A DNA stretch of 64,000 nucleotides from Betaproteobacteria bacterium (GTDB taxonomy: Bacteria > Pseudomonadota > Gammaproteobacteria > Burkholderiales > Burkholderiaceae_C), in contig JANXSZ010000015.1 in assembly GCA_025356445.1 (NCBI GenBank), forward strand, positions 1 through 64,000, in the 5' to 3' direction. How positions within the stretch are numbered: position 1 is the first letter of the stretch; each line of letters begins with the position of its first letter. The notes beneath the pieces were generated by a model. That model was not told the DNA's origin. It saw only the letters and a list, made by a program, of their open reading frames with translations, and made no database searches. The position numbers and the translations under genes are program-made. Of the stretch, positions 49,901 through 59,264 are shown piece by piece.

Positions 49901-50719
49901 ATGCAGACCGATGCCCATTTTGTAGATTTCAGCGATGTTTGGCTCGCCTACAACGACGAGCTGCTGGCCCAAAACCACTTTGCAGTGGAAGCCATTGACC
50001 TGAAGGTACGCCAGGGCGAGTTCATCGCCATCGTTGGTTCCTCGGGTTGTGGCAAGTCCACCTTCATGAAGCTGACAACAGGGCTGCGCATGCCCTCAAA
50101 AGGGCGAATTTTGATTGACGGCCAACCTGTGACGGGCCCGCTCAAAATCAGCGGTATGGCGTTTCAGGCACCGTCACTGCTGCCATGGCGTACCACCGTG
50201 GATAACGTGTTGCTGCCATTGGAAATCGTCGAACCCTTTCGCAGTCAATTCAAAACCAAACGTAAAGAGTACGTGGAACGCGCCCGCCAGCTGCTGCAAA
50301 AAGTAGGTTTGGGGGGTTATGAGGACAAGTTCCCCTGGCAGCTCTCGGGTGGGATGCAGCAGCGTGCCAGCATTTGCCGCGCCCTTATTCACGAACCCAA
50401 AATGCTGCTGCTCGACGAGCCTTTCGGCGCTTTGGATGCCTTCACGCGTGAAGAACTGTGGTGCATCTTGCGGGATCTGTGGACAGAACAAAAATTCAAC
50501 GTAATTCTGGTCACGCATGATTTGCGCGAGTCGGTCTTCCTGGCCGATACGGTGTACGTGATGAGCAAAAGCCCAGGCCGCTTCGTAGTCAAGCGCGAGA
50601 TTGACTTGCCGCGCCCACGGGACCTGGAGGTCACCTACACACCAGCCTTCACCGACATCGTGCACGAGTTGCGCGGACATATTGGGGCGATGAGAAAGCC
50701 TGTAGCAACGACGGCCTGA
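49901..50719 (+). CDS. ABC transporter ATP-binding protein (SsuB/TauB type)
   Basis: A 272-residue ATPase. Walker A GSSGCGKSTF, signature LSGGMQQRASICRAL, Walker B MLLLDEPFGALDAF and the H-loop VILVTHDLRESVFL are present. The GALDAFTREEL stretch is typical of nitrate/sulfonate/taurine importers. It sits between the receptor and permease genes of the same importer, and its stop precedes the permease start by 11 bases. Confidence 0.93.
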   Translation: MQTDAHFVDFSDVWLAYNDELLAQNHFAVEAIDLKVRQGEFIAIVGSSGCGKSTFMKLTTGLRMPSKGRILIDGQPVTGPLKISGMAFQAPSLLPWRTTVDNVLLPLEIVEPFRSQFKTKRKEYVERARQLLQKVGLGGYEDKFPWQLSGGMQQRASICRALIHEPKMLLLDEPFGALDAFTREELWCILRDLWTEQKFNVILVTHDLRESVFLADTVYVMSKSPGRFVVKREIDLPRPRDLEVTYTPAFTDIVHELRGHIGAMRKPVATTA

Positions 50720-50730
50720 AGGAACAAGGC

Positions 50731-51498
50731 ATGAACAAAAAATCTATCGAGCAATGGTCGCCTTGGGTACTGTTGGTAACGTGCCTGCTCATCTGGCAAG
50801 CGGTGTGCAGCCTGTTTGACGTGTCCGAATTCATCTTCCCCAGCCCCTGGCGCATATGGACGCAGTTTTGGGAATTCAAACTCATCATCGCAGGGCATGC
50901 GTGGCGCACGTTTTGGGTGACGATGGTGGGCTTTGGCATTGCCATCGTGGTGGGCGTGTTGCTGGGTTTTGTGATTGGCAGCTCACGCCTCGCCTACGCT
51001 GCGGTCTACCCACTGATGACGGCTTTCAACGCGCTGCCCAAGGCCGCGTTTGTACCGATTTTGGTGGTGTGGTTTGGCATTGGCGCTGGGCCTGCAATTC
51101 TGACGGCCTTCCTCATCAGCTTCTTCCCCATCATGGTCAATATTGCCACCGGTCTGGCCACGCTGGAGCCTGAACTTGAAGACGTGTTACGTGTGCTGGG
51201 TGCCAAGCGCTGGGATGTGCTGATGAAAGTCGGTTTACCGCGCTCGATGCCGTACTTTTACGGCTCGCTCAAAGTGGCGATCACCCTGGCGTTTGTCGGC
51301 ACCACCGTATCGGAGATGACGGCCGCGAATGAAGGTATTGGCTACCTGCTGATTTCTGCCGGGTCAGCCATGCAAATGGGCCTGGCCTTTGCGGGCCTGC
51401 TGGTGGTGGGTGCCATGGCGATGCTGATGTACGAGTTGTTCAGCGCCATTGAAAAGCGCACGACAGGCTGGGCGCACCGGGGATCACAGGGAGAATAA
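50731..51498 (+). CDS. ABC transporter permease (SsuC/TauC type)
   Basis: A 255-residue permease with about six hydrophobic helices and the EAA loop LEDVLRVLGAKRWDVLMKVGLPRSMPYFYGSLK. This is the standard BPD_transp_1 domain. The opening WVLLVTCLLIWQAVCSLF is the first helix, and ALPKAAFVPILVVWFGIGAGP is a family motif. It completes the importer begun at 48851. It is convergent with the lipoprotein gene, 17 bases away. Confidence 0.92.
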   Translation: MNKKSIEQWSPWVLLVTCLLIWQAVCSLFDVSEFIFPSPWRIWTQFWEFKLIIAGHAWRTFWVTMVGFGIAIVVGVLLGFVIGSSRLAYAAVYPLMTAFNALPKAAFVPILVVWFGIGAGPAILTAFLISFFPIMVNIATGLATLEPELEDVLRVLGAKRWDVLMKVGLPRSMPYFYGSLKVAITLAFVGTTVSEMTAANEGIGYLLISAGSAMQMGLAFAGLLVVGAMAMLMYELFSAIEKRTTGWAHRGSQGE

Positions 51499-51515
51499 AA
51501 CCCAGGGTTCAGCGG

Positions 51516-53516
51516 CTATGGCGTGCTGAACTGGCTGTAAAACCGCCGCCCAAAGCTGTCCATGGCCACCAACCAAAATTGGAACGCTGTCGCCGCATCT
51601 GGCGCGGCGGCCAGTGTCATGGTTGTTGCATAAGGCGACAACACCGGAAAATCTTGCACCTGAACGCTACCGGCAGGCTGGGTAATCAAGCGTACCGACA
51701 GCAGGCGCATGTCCGGGTTCTGATCAGCCCAATTACGCCACGTCAATGTGAAGCCTGCGCTGACGTTGGCAGCAGACAGGGGCTGATCAGGCTTGGGGAA
51801 CAAAGCTGCTGACAAATCAATGGGCACATCGGCCATCAAATAGGGGCTGAATGTTTCCGTCACTGTGCCCACCAAGCTCACAGACGCCACGTACTTCGCA
51901 CCACGTGTGGCATCCAGGCTCCCGACCCAACCTGGTGCAGGTTTTTGCACCAACGAATCTTTGAGTTCTCCTGTCGCTACCGGGTTTTGTGCAGCGTTTG
52001 GTGCGAGGCACAGCTCTGCCGTACCGCAGTAGCGGTAAAGCACACTGTAGCCACTGGGCACCTGAATGACCGCGCTTTGCACAGCCTGCGTACTCGGCGC
52101 AGCAGAAGAGGCGTAGTTCATGGCACGGGCCAATACCTGTATGCCATTGGTGGGAGCCGCCACACCCGCCTGCACTTTGCCGTCCAGACTCAGGCTGGCC
52201 ACAGCGACAGGAATGACACGCACGTCCGAACTGCGGTCATTCCCGACAAACACCCAGTTGGGCACCGTGCTGGTTTTATAGCCGACAGTGTCGGCCACCA
52301 CATCAACCACTTGGCCACTGCGGTCGCTGACCAAGGCCGACACCCCCAGACGCGTACAACCCGTGGTAGGCACAGGGTTGTCCACGCAGCCTGTCACCTG
52401 CCAGCGGCCCAGTTGGTTATTGAGTGTGGCGTAGTTACCCAAAAGCTCAGCCAAATCGGCACGGACACGGCCATTTTGGGATTTATGTGACGCCAGCATA
52501 GGGGAAGCCAGGAAGGCCGCAGCAGTTGCGCCCTGCGCAATCAGATTGTTCACAGCCACACCCAAACTGTCCAGCGTGGCGAGATTGGTCAGACTGGTCT
52601 TGGGACTGGTGCTTGTTTTCAGGGTAGAACTGATGGACTTGCCCACCGTACCTGCTGAACCCTTAATCAGCTCGGCCAGCGCAGTCGCCAAGTCCAGCTT
52701 GACCTCAACCACACCAGGGGCCAACAGCTTGTTGCTGATTTGCAGCTGGTCACGGCCAGAATTGTCTTTGACGATTTGAATTCTGAGACCTTCTAGCGCG
52801 GCATCAAAACCCGTTTTACCCGCCGTGAAGGTGGCGTCCTGAAAGAAATCCAGGGTCTTACTGCTGGTGATTTTGGCATCCGTCAAATTGGCGGCAATGA
52901 TGGTTTTGATGTGGTCAGATGCGGTGGCCACGGCCGTGGTGCTGTTCAGCAGCGTGAGACTGGGCCACACACTGGTAGCGGTGGCAAACACACTGCGCGG
53001 TGCGCCCCCCAGCAACTGCGCAACCACCGCATCGGTAGCCGGGTTGATGTTGGCAATCAGCGGTAGCGTGGATGTGTTCAGCATCGAGTGCAGCACCACA
53101 GGCATTCCTGCACCGTCCACGCCAGCAGCCTGCACCAGCAGCGGCAACGAAGGCGTGGCTGTCACAGCCAGTTGGAAGCGGAAAGAACCATCCGCCGTGC
53201 TGGTGCGGTAGCGGTCTACGGTGTTGCCTGCGGCATCGAGCAACATCAAACGTGCGCCATTGGCATCGACCACACGCACACTGGCCCTTAGCAGAGGCGC
53301 ACCGGTAGCGGCCACGCCCGACACTGCCCAGGCAGCTACGGTAACGGGTGCGGTACTGGTGGTCGTGACCACCGCTGTCGAAGTCGAAGTTGTTGTCGTG
53401 GAGGTGGACGTTGTAGTGCTGCTGCCACCGCCACCACAGGCCGTCAGCGATGCAGCCACACAGGCCCACCATGAAACCCACAAGAAGAAACCTCGAAACC
53501 CAGAAACAATGCGCAT
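51516..53516 (-). CDS. Large putative lipoprotein of unknown function
   Basis: About 666 residues, starting MRIVSGFRGFFLWVSWWACV with the lipobox SLTACGGGG. A Ser/Thr low-complexity linker follows (STTTSTSTTTTSTSTA), then a beta-rich body. An early carboxypeptidase-like segment (SGVAATGAPLLRASVRVVDANG and STADGSFRFQL) resembles surface-exposed Big/CNA-like modules. I do not recognise the family over most of its length. A second ATG two codons earlier (53522) is possible. Probably outer-membrane anchored. Its own promoter lies in the short divergent gap to the ChaA-like gene. Confidence 0.75.
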   Translation of the reverse strand: MRIVSGFRGFFLWVSWWACVAASLTACGGGGSSTTTSTSTTTTSTSTAVVTTTSTAPVTVAAWAVSGVAATGAPLLRASVRVVDANGARLMLLDAAGNTVDRYRTSTADGSFRFQLAVTATPSLPLLVQAAGVDGAGMPVVLHSMLNTSTLPLIANINPATDAVVAQLLGGAPRSVFATATSVWPSLTLLNSTTAVATASDHIKTIIAANLTDAKITSSKTLDFFQDATFTAGKTGFDAALEGLRIQIVKDNSGRDQLQISNKLLAPGVVEVKLDLATALAELIKGSAGTVGKSISSTLKTSTSPKTSLTNLATLDSLGVAVNNLIAQGATAAAFLASPMLASHKSQNGRVRADLAELLGNYATLNNQLGRWQVTGCVDNPVPTTGCTRLGVSALVSDRSGQVVDVVADTVGYKTSTVPNWVFVGNDRSSDVRVIPVAVASLSLDGKVQAGVAAPTNGIQVLARAMNYASSAAPSTQAVQSAVIQVPSGYSVLYRYCGTAELCLAPNAAQNPVATGELKDSLVQKPAPGWVGSLDATRGAKYVASVSLVGTVTETFSPYLMADVPIDLSAALFPKPDQPLSAANVSAGFTLTWRNWADQNPDMRLLSVRLITQPAGSVQVQDFPVLSPYATTMTLAAAPDAATAFQFWLVAMDSFGRRFYSQFSTP

Positions 53517-53601
53517 AATCATGGTGAAAGTGTCACCCTGTTGTGGGCTTTACAAACGTCGGAACTGCACCCGTTTTTCAAGCTTTTTTGAGATTTACAC
53601 T

Positions 53602-54738
53602 TTGTCTGATCCTTCGCCTCATCCCGCCTCAGCCACAGCCCCCCTTCCCCGTTGGTCCATTGCGACCCCCCTCATAGGCTGGCTGTTGCTGGGCAGTACC
53701 CAGCTGAACTTAGGCCTGAGCGGCGGTATGGCGCTGCTGCATTCCGTGTTGCTGGCCATCGGTTTATTTGCCAGCGTGCTGGCTGCTGTTCACCATGCCG
53801 AGGTGGTTGCCCACCGCGTAGGGGAACCCTACGGCACGCTGGTGCTGGCGTTGGCCGTCACAGTGATTGAGGTGGCACTGATCGTCTCTTTGATGCTCGC
53901 AGGCGGCCCCAGCACCTCGGCGTTGGCGCGCGACACGGTGTTTGCGGCAGTCATGCTCATTTTGAACGGCATGGTGGGCCTGTGCTTGCTGATGGGCGGT
54001 AGCCGCTTCAAAGAACAGACCTTTGGGTTGCTGGGCGTGAGCGCCTCACTGGCCACACTGGCGGCGATTTCTGTGCTGACACTGGTGCTCCCCAACTACA
54101 CCACCACGGCGCCTGGCCCCGTGTACAGCCCCAGCCAGCTCGCCTTCATCGCAGTGATCTCGCTGGTGCTGTACGGTACTTTTGTGCTGGTGCAAACAGT
54201 GCGGCACCGGGATTATTTTTTGCCCTCGGATGCCACAGGCAAGGCTGCGGGCGATGAAGAAATTCATGCGGCCCCCCCCAGCAACAAAGCAGCAGGTCTA
54301 AGCGCCCTGCTGCTGCTGGTGTGCTTGGTGGCCGTGGTGCTGCTGGCCAAAGGTTTGGCTCCGACCATTGAAGCGGCGGTGGCAGCCATGGGCGCCCCCA
54401 AAGCCTTGGTAGGGGTCATCATCGCCGCCGTCGTGTTGCTGCCCGAAGGCGTTGCGGCCTTGCGTGCGGCAAGAGCCAACCGTCTGCAAACCAGCCTGAA
54501 CCTGGCACTTGGCTCTGCACTGGCCAGCATTGGGCTGACGATACCGGCCGTGGCCATCGTCTCACTGCTCACAGGATGGACGCTGACGCTGGGTCTGGAC
54601 ACCAAATCGAGCGTGCTGCTGCTGCTGTCACTGTTCGTCACCAGCCTGTCCTTGGGAACAGGGCGCACCACGGTGCTGCAAGGCACAGTGCATCTGGTGA
54701 TTTTTGCGGTTTACCTGTTCACCACCATTGTGCCGTGA
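53602..54738 (+). CDS. chaA: ChaA-like calcium/sodium:proton antiporter
   Basis: A 378-residue membrane protein of the CaCA family with about eleven helices. The two alpha repeats are visible as VAHRVGEPYGTLVLALAVTVIEVALIV and GVIIAAVVLLPEGVAALRAARANRLQTSLNLALGSALASIGLT, both with the conserved acidic residue. Length fits ChaA (about 366 residues). I place the start at a TTG (53602) giving a protein beginning SDPSPHPAS. No ATG exists before the first helix, and the longer upstream frame is antisense to the lipoprotein gene. Confidence 0.88.
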   Translation: MSDPSPHPASATAPLPRWSIATPLIGWLLLGSTQLNLGLSGGMALLHSVLLAIGLFASVLAAVHHAEVVAHRVGEPYGTLVLALAVTVIEVALIVSLMLAGGPSTSALARDTVFAAVMLILNGMVGLCLLMGGSRFKEQTFGLLGVSASLATLAAISVLTLVLPNYTTTAPGPVYSPSQLAFIAVISLVLYGTFVLVQTVRHRDYFLPSDATGKAAGDEEIHAAPPSNKAAGLSALLLLVCLVAVVLLAKGLAPTIEAAVAAMGAPKALVGVIIAAVVLLPEGVAALRAARANRLQTSLNLALGSALASIGLTIPAVAIVSLLTGWTLTLGLDTKSSVLLLLSLFVTSLSLGTGRTTVLQGTVHLVIFAVYLFTTIVP

Positions 54739-54762
54739 AGGCCACAATGCAGTGGAATCGCC

Positions 54763-56127
54763 TCAACGCGCTGACCATACCCCGCGACGCACGCCCGCTG
54801 CTGCGAACACCCCATAGGCAGTGATACCCAAAGCCACACCTGCAAAGTGCCCCACCATACCCATGCCCGCCTGGTGGGCCAACAAGCTGCCCGCCCCCAC
54901 CGCCAAGGTGATGCGGGCCAGCGCCGCAAAGATGGGCCAACGCATACGCTGTGCCCCCATGGCCGCAAAGTACATCGCCATGCCCAATCCAAAACCACCA
55001 AACGCCGGGCCGATGTAAGCCAACGCTGACGCAGCAATGTCCGCCACAGCTGGGTCTTTGGTGAACAGTGAGACAAAAGCCAGCGGTGCAGATGCCACAC
55101 CCAGGCCCACCACACCCGTCACGCCCAAGGCCAGCAACCCACCCATCCACGCGGTACGCCGTGCAGTGCGCCAATCGCCAGCCCCTACCGCCCGGCCCAC
55201 CAGCGCTGTCAAAGCGGCACCGATGCCGAACGACAACGGAATCATCATGAACTCCAGCCGCGCCGAAATACCGTAAGCCGCCACGGCCACCGTGCCATAG
55301 CTGCGCAACTGCGCCGTCACCAGCACGGTCGTCAGATTGGCGATGGTGGCCAGCACACAGGCCACAGCCCCCACAGACAAAATTTGCTTGAACAACACCC
55401 ACGAGGTTTCACCGCGCAGCGTCGGTACAAAGCCCGCGCCGCCGCGCAGCACGATGACCGCCATCACCAGTGCGGCCACCCAGGACACCAATGCGAATGC
55501 GGCGCCCACGCCGGCCAACCCCAGGCCCGCAGGCTCGGTCAGCGCCCAGGCCAGCACCGGAAACGTCAGCCACATCAGCGTCAGTGCCCGTGCCGCCAGC
55601 CCATGCTGCCCACCCCCTCGCAGCACCGAGGCCAGCGTGTTCGTCAACCACACCGGCACAGCCCCCACACCGAACAACCACAGCGCGTAGCCCGTAGTGG
55701 CTTTGGCCGATTCAGGCCCGGCCACCACCGTCAACATCAAGCCAGCAAAACATGACAGTCCCACCGCGAACACCAGCCCACCCACCACCGCAATGATGAG
55801 CGCGTGCCGCACCAAAGCAGCCGCCTCGTCCCGCCTGGACGCACCGAGCGAACGTGCAATGGCAGCAACCACACCACCCCCCATCGCACCAGCGGACATT
55901 TGCTGCATCAACAACGCAAACGGCAGCACCACAGCCCAGCCCGCCAACGCCGCCGTACCTTGGCGCGCTGCCAGCGCGGTTTCGATCAACTGGGCCACGA
56001 GCTGCAAAGACGCGAGCAATGTGGTGGGTGCCGCCAACGCCAGCACCCGGCGCAACAGCGCTGAAGCCGTGGGTTCGGGAGCAGAGGATGTTGAAGCAAA
56101 AGAGGGAGATGAAGTAGCCGTGGTCAT
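54763..56127 (-). CDS. MATE-family multidrug exporter
   Basis: A 454-residue membrane protein with about twelve helices in two similar halves. The first has VLALAAPTTLLASLQLVAQLIETALAAR and the second, after FVPTLRGETSWVLFKQILSVGAVACVL, has SARLEFMMIPLSFGIGAALTALVGRAVGAG, a conserved MATE segment. The family exports cationic drugs with Na+ or H+. It is convergent with the ChaA-like gene and upstream of the Rieske gene on the same strand direction, with no obvious functional link. Confidence 0.9.
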   Translation of the reverse strand: MTTATSSPSFASTSSAPEPTASALLRRVLALAAPTTLLASLQLVAQLIETALAARQGTAALAGWAVVLPFALLMQQMSAGAMGGGVVAAIARSLGASRRDEAAALVRHALIIAVVGGLVFAVGLSCFAGLMLTVVAGPESAKATTGYALWLFGVGAVPVWLTNTLASVLRGGGQHGLAARALTLMWLTFPVLAWALTEPAGLGLAGVGAAFALVSWVAALVMAVIVLRGGAGFVPTLRGETSWVLFKQILSVGAVACVLATIANLTTVLVTAQLRSYGTVAVAAYGISARLEFMMIPLSFGIGAALTALVGRAVGAGDWRTARRTAWMGGLLALGVTGVVGLGVASAPLAFVSLFTKDPAVADIAASALAYIGPAFGGFGLGMAMYFAAMGAQRMRWPIFAALARITLAVGAGSLLAHQAGMGMVGHFAGVALGITAYGVFAAAGVRRGVWSAR

Positions 56128-56237
56128 CCGGCCATCTTGCCTGAAATCGTCTTTACTTGCATCTGCAACTATTTTTCAAGTCAAATCACTGCCAAGTGCA
56201 CTACAGATAGCCTTAAATAGCTATTAATACCATAGCA

Positions 56238-57296
56238 TTAACGGTGAATTTCAGCTTCACCATGTCGCACAAGTAACTCCAGCAGCTTCTTGCGGATCAA
56301 GATGCCGGGACGGTCTGAGTCCATCGAATACTCGATACCCCGACGGCGCAGGTCGATCACAGCATCAGGGTCGGTGGATTCCAGGATGTCTTTGTCCTCC
56401 AAGGTAATTTCGGCGTCAAAGTCGATCAGCATCTGCGCTGGACAATCAGCCTCTGTGTCATTGCGAAACAGCCACTGGCAGAGCTGGATATGCCCATCAT
56501 CAATCGGGGTGAAGCAGTTGATGATGATGTGGCGCTTGCCGGGCTGGCCGTCCACACCAGGGTATTCAATGTCCAGTCGCCGCGAGAACGGCAAAAAGTA
56601 GGCGTTGCGCATATGGCGCGTGGTGACAGGCTCCGTGACGCCGCTGATTTGCTGGAACTTCACCGGGTTGGTCGCGGGAATCACCGTCTCGGCGTAAAAG
56701 CCCAGTTCGCTTTCCACCAGTTCGTACTTGCTGGGCTTGGGCGCATTGGCCACGCCAAAAGTGGCACGGTGAACAAAGCTGAAATGCGAATTGTCAAACG
56801 AGTTTTCCAGCGCGCGCATCGGGCTGGTGGCCCAGGTTTCGTAGAACTGAAAGATGGTGCGGTAGCCAGGGTCCGTGAACTCGGGTACCTCTGGAATATC
56901 AGCAATCGGCTCGTCCAGCGCAACCCAGGCATAGCCATACCGGGAGGTGCAGCGGTAGGCCGTGGTTTTGTAGTCAGGTGGAATAGCACGAGCTGCGTCG
57001 TACTGGGGGATCACCATCACACGGCCCGTGCGGTTGTACGTCCAGCCGTGGTAGCCGCATTGCAGATGGCCTTGACCACAGGCTTTGCCGTTGGCGTCTA
57101 CACACCAGCCCTTGGACAGTTTGGCTGTACGGTGACAGCAGCGGTCACGCAATGCAGCGGGGTTGCCGTCAGCGTCCAGAAACAACACGATGGCCTCGCC
57201 CAGCAGTGTGAACGGTTTGGGGCCATTGGCAAGTGCCGTCAGCGGCATGACAGCGTGCCAGTATTTGCGAAAGATGGGCTGTTGGGTAACAAGCAT
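56238..57296 (-). CDS. Rieske aromatic ring-hydroxylating oxygenase, alpha subunit
   Basis: A 352-residue protein. The Rieske [2Fe-2S] ligands are Cys53-X-His55 (RCCHRTAKLSKG) and Cys80-X2-His83 (LQCGYHGW). The catalytic iron motif is NSFDNSHFSFVHRATF, with Asp and the two His of DxxHxxxxH. It belongs to the single-component type of terminal oxygenase and needs an electron-transfer partner that is not encoded nearby. AAGGAG precedes the ATG. It is divergent from the solitary NMT1-type receptor across a region with two nested inverted repeats. Substrate unknown; a purine or N-heterocycle is one idea from context. Confidence 0.88.
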   Translation of the reverse strand: MLVTQQPIFRKYWHAVMPLTALANGPKPFTLLGEAIVLFLDADGNPAALRDRCCHRTAKLSKGWCVDANGKACGQGHLQCGYHGWTYNRTGRVMVIPQYDAARAIPPDYKTTAYRCTSRYGYAWVALDEPIADIPEVPEFTDPGYRTIFQFYETWATSPMRALENSFDNSHFSFVHRATFGVANAPKPSKYELVESELGFYAETVIPATNPVKFQQISGVTEPVTTRHMRNAYFLPFSRRLDIEYPGVDGQPGKRHIIINCFTPIDDGHIQLCQWLFRNDTEADCPAQMLIDFDAEITLEDKDILESTDPDAVIDLRRRGIEYSMDSDRPGILIRKKLLELLVRHGEAEIHR

Positions 57297-57318
57297 GAAG
57301 CGCTCCTTGATGGAAAAA

Positions 57319-57538
57319 TCAAGAGCAATTTCCGGCCAACGGGGTGTTGGTGAACGCTTCTACTCTCGCCAGAGATGCTAGCAAATCCCGTACCGTCCCA
57401 TGCCATGGAAAGTGCTGGCACGCGAAATGCAATCAGCAGCGTCAGAGAGTAGAAGCGTTCAGCGGCTGCGCCAAAGCACACCATCCTGCACCAAGAACAG
57501 GTGTCTTAGCAGGCGAGCCGCCCGGAAATTGCTCTTGA
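57319..57538. promoter_or_regulatory. Nested inverted repeats in the divergent region between the Rieske and receptor genes
   Basis: The outer pair is TCAAGAGCAATTTCCGG (57319-57335) and its exact complement at 57522-57538. The inner pair is GAACGCTTCTACTCTC (57352-57367) and its exact complement at 57445-57460. Both promoters of the 348-base gap must lie here, so each gene has the same two elements in front of it in the same relative orientation. This suggests shared regulation or an inverted duplication of a promoter/leader. Confidence 0.85.
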
Positions 57539-57644
57539 ACAGCCCCAACTTTGCACAGATGTTGCCCCTCCCCTCTTCACTTCCGGGTGGGGTAGCGCGG
57601 TGCGAAGACGGGATTTTCAAGAAGTCCATTTTCAGGAGTCTGCC

Positions 57645-58688
57645 ATGCAGCGCCGTCTTTTCCTCACCACGCCAGCCGCCCTGTCCACCTCACTGGCCGT
57701 CACCTTGGCTGCGCCCAGCGTCTGGAGCCAGTCCAGCCCGAAGCTGATGCCCGTTAAATTCACGCTGGACTTTCGCGTCACCGGCCAGACCTCACCCTTC
57801 TTTTTGGCATTGCACAAGGGTTACTACAAAGACGAGGGCCTGGATGTCACCATCGACGTAGGTGCAGGCTCGGTAGCGTCCATTACCCGTATCGCCAGCG
57901 GCGTCTACCAGATGGGTTTGGGCGACATCAGCTCACTGGTGGAGTTCAACGCACAAAACCCCGGCACGCCTTTGGTGCAAGCGGTGTACCAGTACTACAA
58001 CCGTGCGCCCTTCGCCATCATTGGCCGCAAAGACCGGGGCATTACTACCGATTTCAAAAGCCTGGAGGGCAAGCGCATCGCCGCCGCTGCGGTCGAATCT
58101 ACCCGCCGCGTGTGGCCCATGGTGGCGCGCAAAGCACGCCTCAAAGCCGACAGCTTCAACTGGGTGACAACCGATTTCAGCGTGCGTGACAACGTGGTGG
58201 TGCGTGGCGACGTGGACGGTGCGACCTACTTCCATGACTCGGCGGTATCGCTGTTTGCCCGCATGAAGCTCGAAGACCTCGCTGTGTTGCAGTACGCCAA
58301 CGCGGGTGTCAATCTCTATGGTAATGCGATTTTGGCCAACAACGCGATGGTGACGCAGCAGCCCAAAGTGGTAGCTGCGTTCTTGCGTGCCAGCAACCGC
58401 GCCATCGTTGAAGCCTTTGCCAACCCTGCAGCAGCCATCGCCGCCACCCGCCAGCGCGAACCGATTCTGGATGAAAAGGTGGAGTTGGAGCGCTGGCGCA
58501 TCACCTCACAGTACGTGGGCGCTGCCGATACCCAGAGCCATGGCCTGGGCGATATCCGCAAGCTCTACCTGGAACAGCAGGTGGACGATATTGTTGAAAC
58601 TTTCAGTCTGAAAAACCGCCCCAGTGCGGACGGCATCTTCAACCTGTCCATGTTGCCGCCCAAAACAGAACGCATGGTGAAGCTATGA
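57645..58688 (+). CDS. Solitary NMT1/THI5-type substrate-binding protein
   Basis: A 347-residue periplasmic protein. The signal peptide MQRRLFLTTPAALSTSLAVT ends near VWSQ. Motifs are VKFTLDFRVTGQTSPFFLALHKGYYKDEGLDVTID and AGSVASITRIASGVYQMGLGDISSLVEF. It has the same length and fold as the receptor at 48851, though clearly diverged. No ATPase or permease follows, so it may share the importer at 49901-51498. CAGGAG precedes the ATG. Its stop overlaps the deaminase start (ATGA). Confidence 0.9.
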   Translation: MQRRLFLTTPAALSTSLAVTLAAPSVWSQSSPKLMPVKFTLDFRVTGQTSPFFLALHKGYYKDEGLDVTIDVGAGSVASITRIASGVYQMGLGDISSLVEFNAQNPGTPLVQAVYQYYNRAPFAIIGRKDRGITTDFKSLEGKRIAAAAVESTRRVWPMVARKARLKADSFNWVTTDFSVRDNVVVRGDVDGATYFHDSAVSLFARMKLEDLAVLQYANAGVNLYGNAILANNAMVTQQPKVVAAFLRASNRAIVEAFANPAAAIAATRQREPILDEKVELERWRITSQYVGAADTQSHGLGDIRKLYLEQQVDDIVETFSLKNRPSADGIFNLSMLPPKTERMVKL

Positions 58689-59215
58689 GTGCCATGAGCT
58701 CGTCAAGTGCAACGAAAGCAACCACAACAGAGGCCACACTGTCGGCGCGCGATGGCGGCTACCTGCGGCAAGCTATCGACTGGTCACGCACAGCACGAGA
58801 GAGAGGCAACCGCCCGTTCGGGGCTGTCATCGTCTCTGCTGCGGGTGACCTGCTGGCCGAGGCCTACTGCAACACCACAGAAACCGCCGACTGCACGGGA
58901 CACGCCGAAACCAATGCTGTACGCCTGGCCAGCCCGCATGTCAGCCGTGAGGTGCTCGCTACATCAACGCTCTACTCATCGGGCGAACCTTGCGTGATGT
59001 GTGCTGGCGCGATCTTTTGGGCCAACATTGGTCGCGTGGTGTTTGGAATTGATGCCGTAAGCCTGCGCACTTTTCGGGGAGAGCTGGCGGTGCAGCGCGA
59101 TGCCGAACTCTCATGCCGCGACGTGTTCGCAGCCTCGCCGCACCCGATTGAATGCGTAGGGCCAGCCTTGCTGGCTGAATCCCGCGCGCCCCATGTGGGG
59201 TTTTGGCAGGTTTGA
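58685..59215 (+). CDS. Nucleoside/nucleobase deaminase (guanine deaminase-like, CDA fold)
   Basis: A 176-residue zinc deaminase. The zinc site is His73-Ala-Glu75 (GHAETNAVRL), with Glu75 the proton shuttle, and Cys103/Cys106 in SGEPCVMCAGAIFW. It resembles small guanine deaminases and tRNA-adenosine/cytidine deaminases. It is coupled by a 4-base overlap to the solitary receptor, so it probably deaminates an imported nucleobase (guanine or a cytosine-like ring), an inference from context. The first 20 residues are low-complexity. Confidence 0.87.
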   Translation: MSAMSSSSATKATTTEATLSARDGGYLRQAIDWSRTARERGNRPFGAVIVSAAGDLLAEAYCNTTETADCTGHAETNAVRLASPHVSREVLATSTLYSSGEPCVMCAGAIFWANIGRVVFGIDAVSLRTFRGELAVQRDAELSCRDVFAASPHPIECVGPALLAESRAPHVGFWQV

Positions 59216-59264
59216 GGTCGCACCAGACGCCGAAAATAACCCCAGGCGCAGTTATGCTGAGCAC

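Noticed and set aside
53221-53601. N-terminal extension of the ChaA-like antiporter by 127 codons
   Set aside because: The extension is antisense to the lipoprotein gene and reads as a low-complexity Val/Glu repeat; the TTG at 53602 is placed correctly before the first helix.
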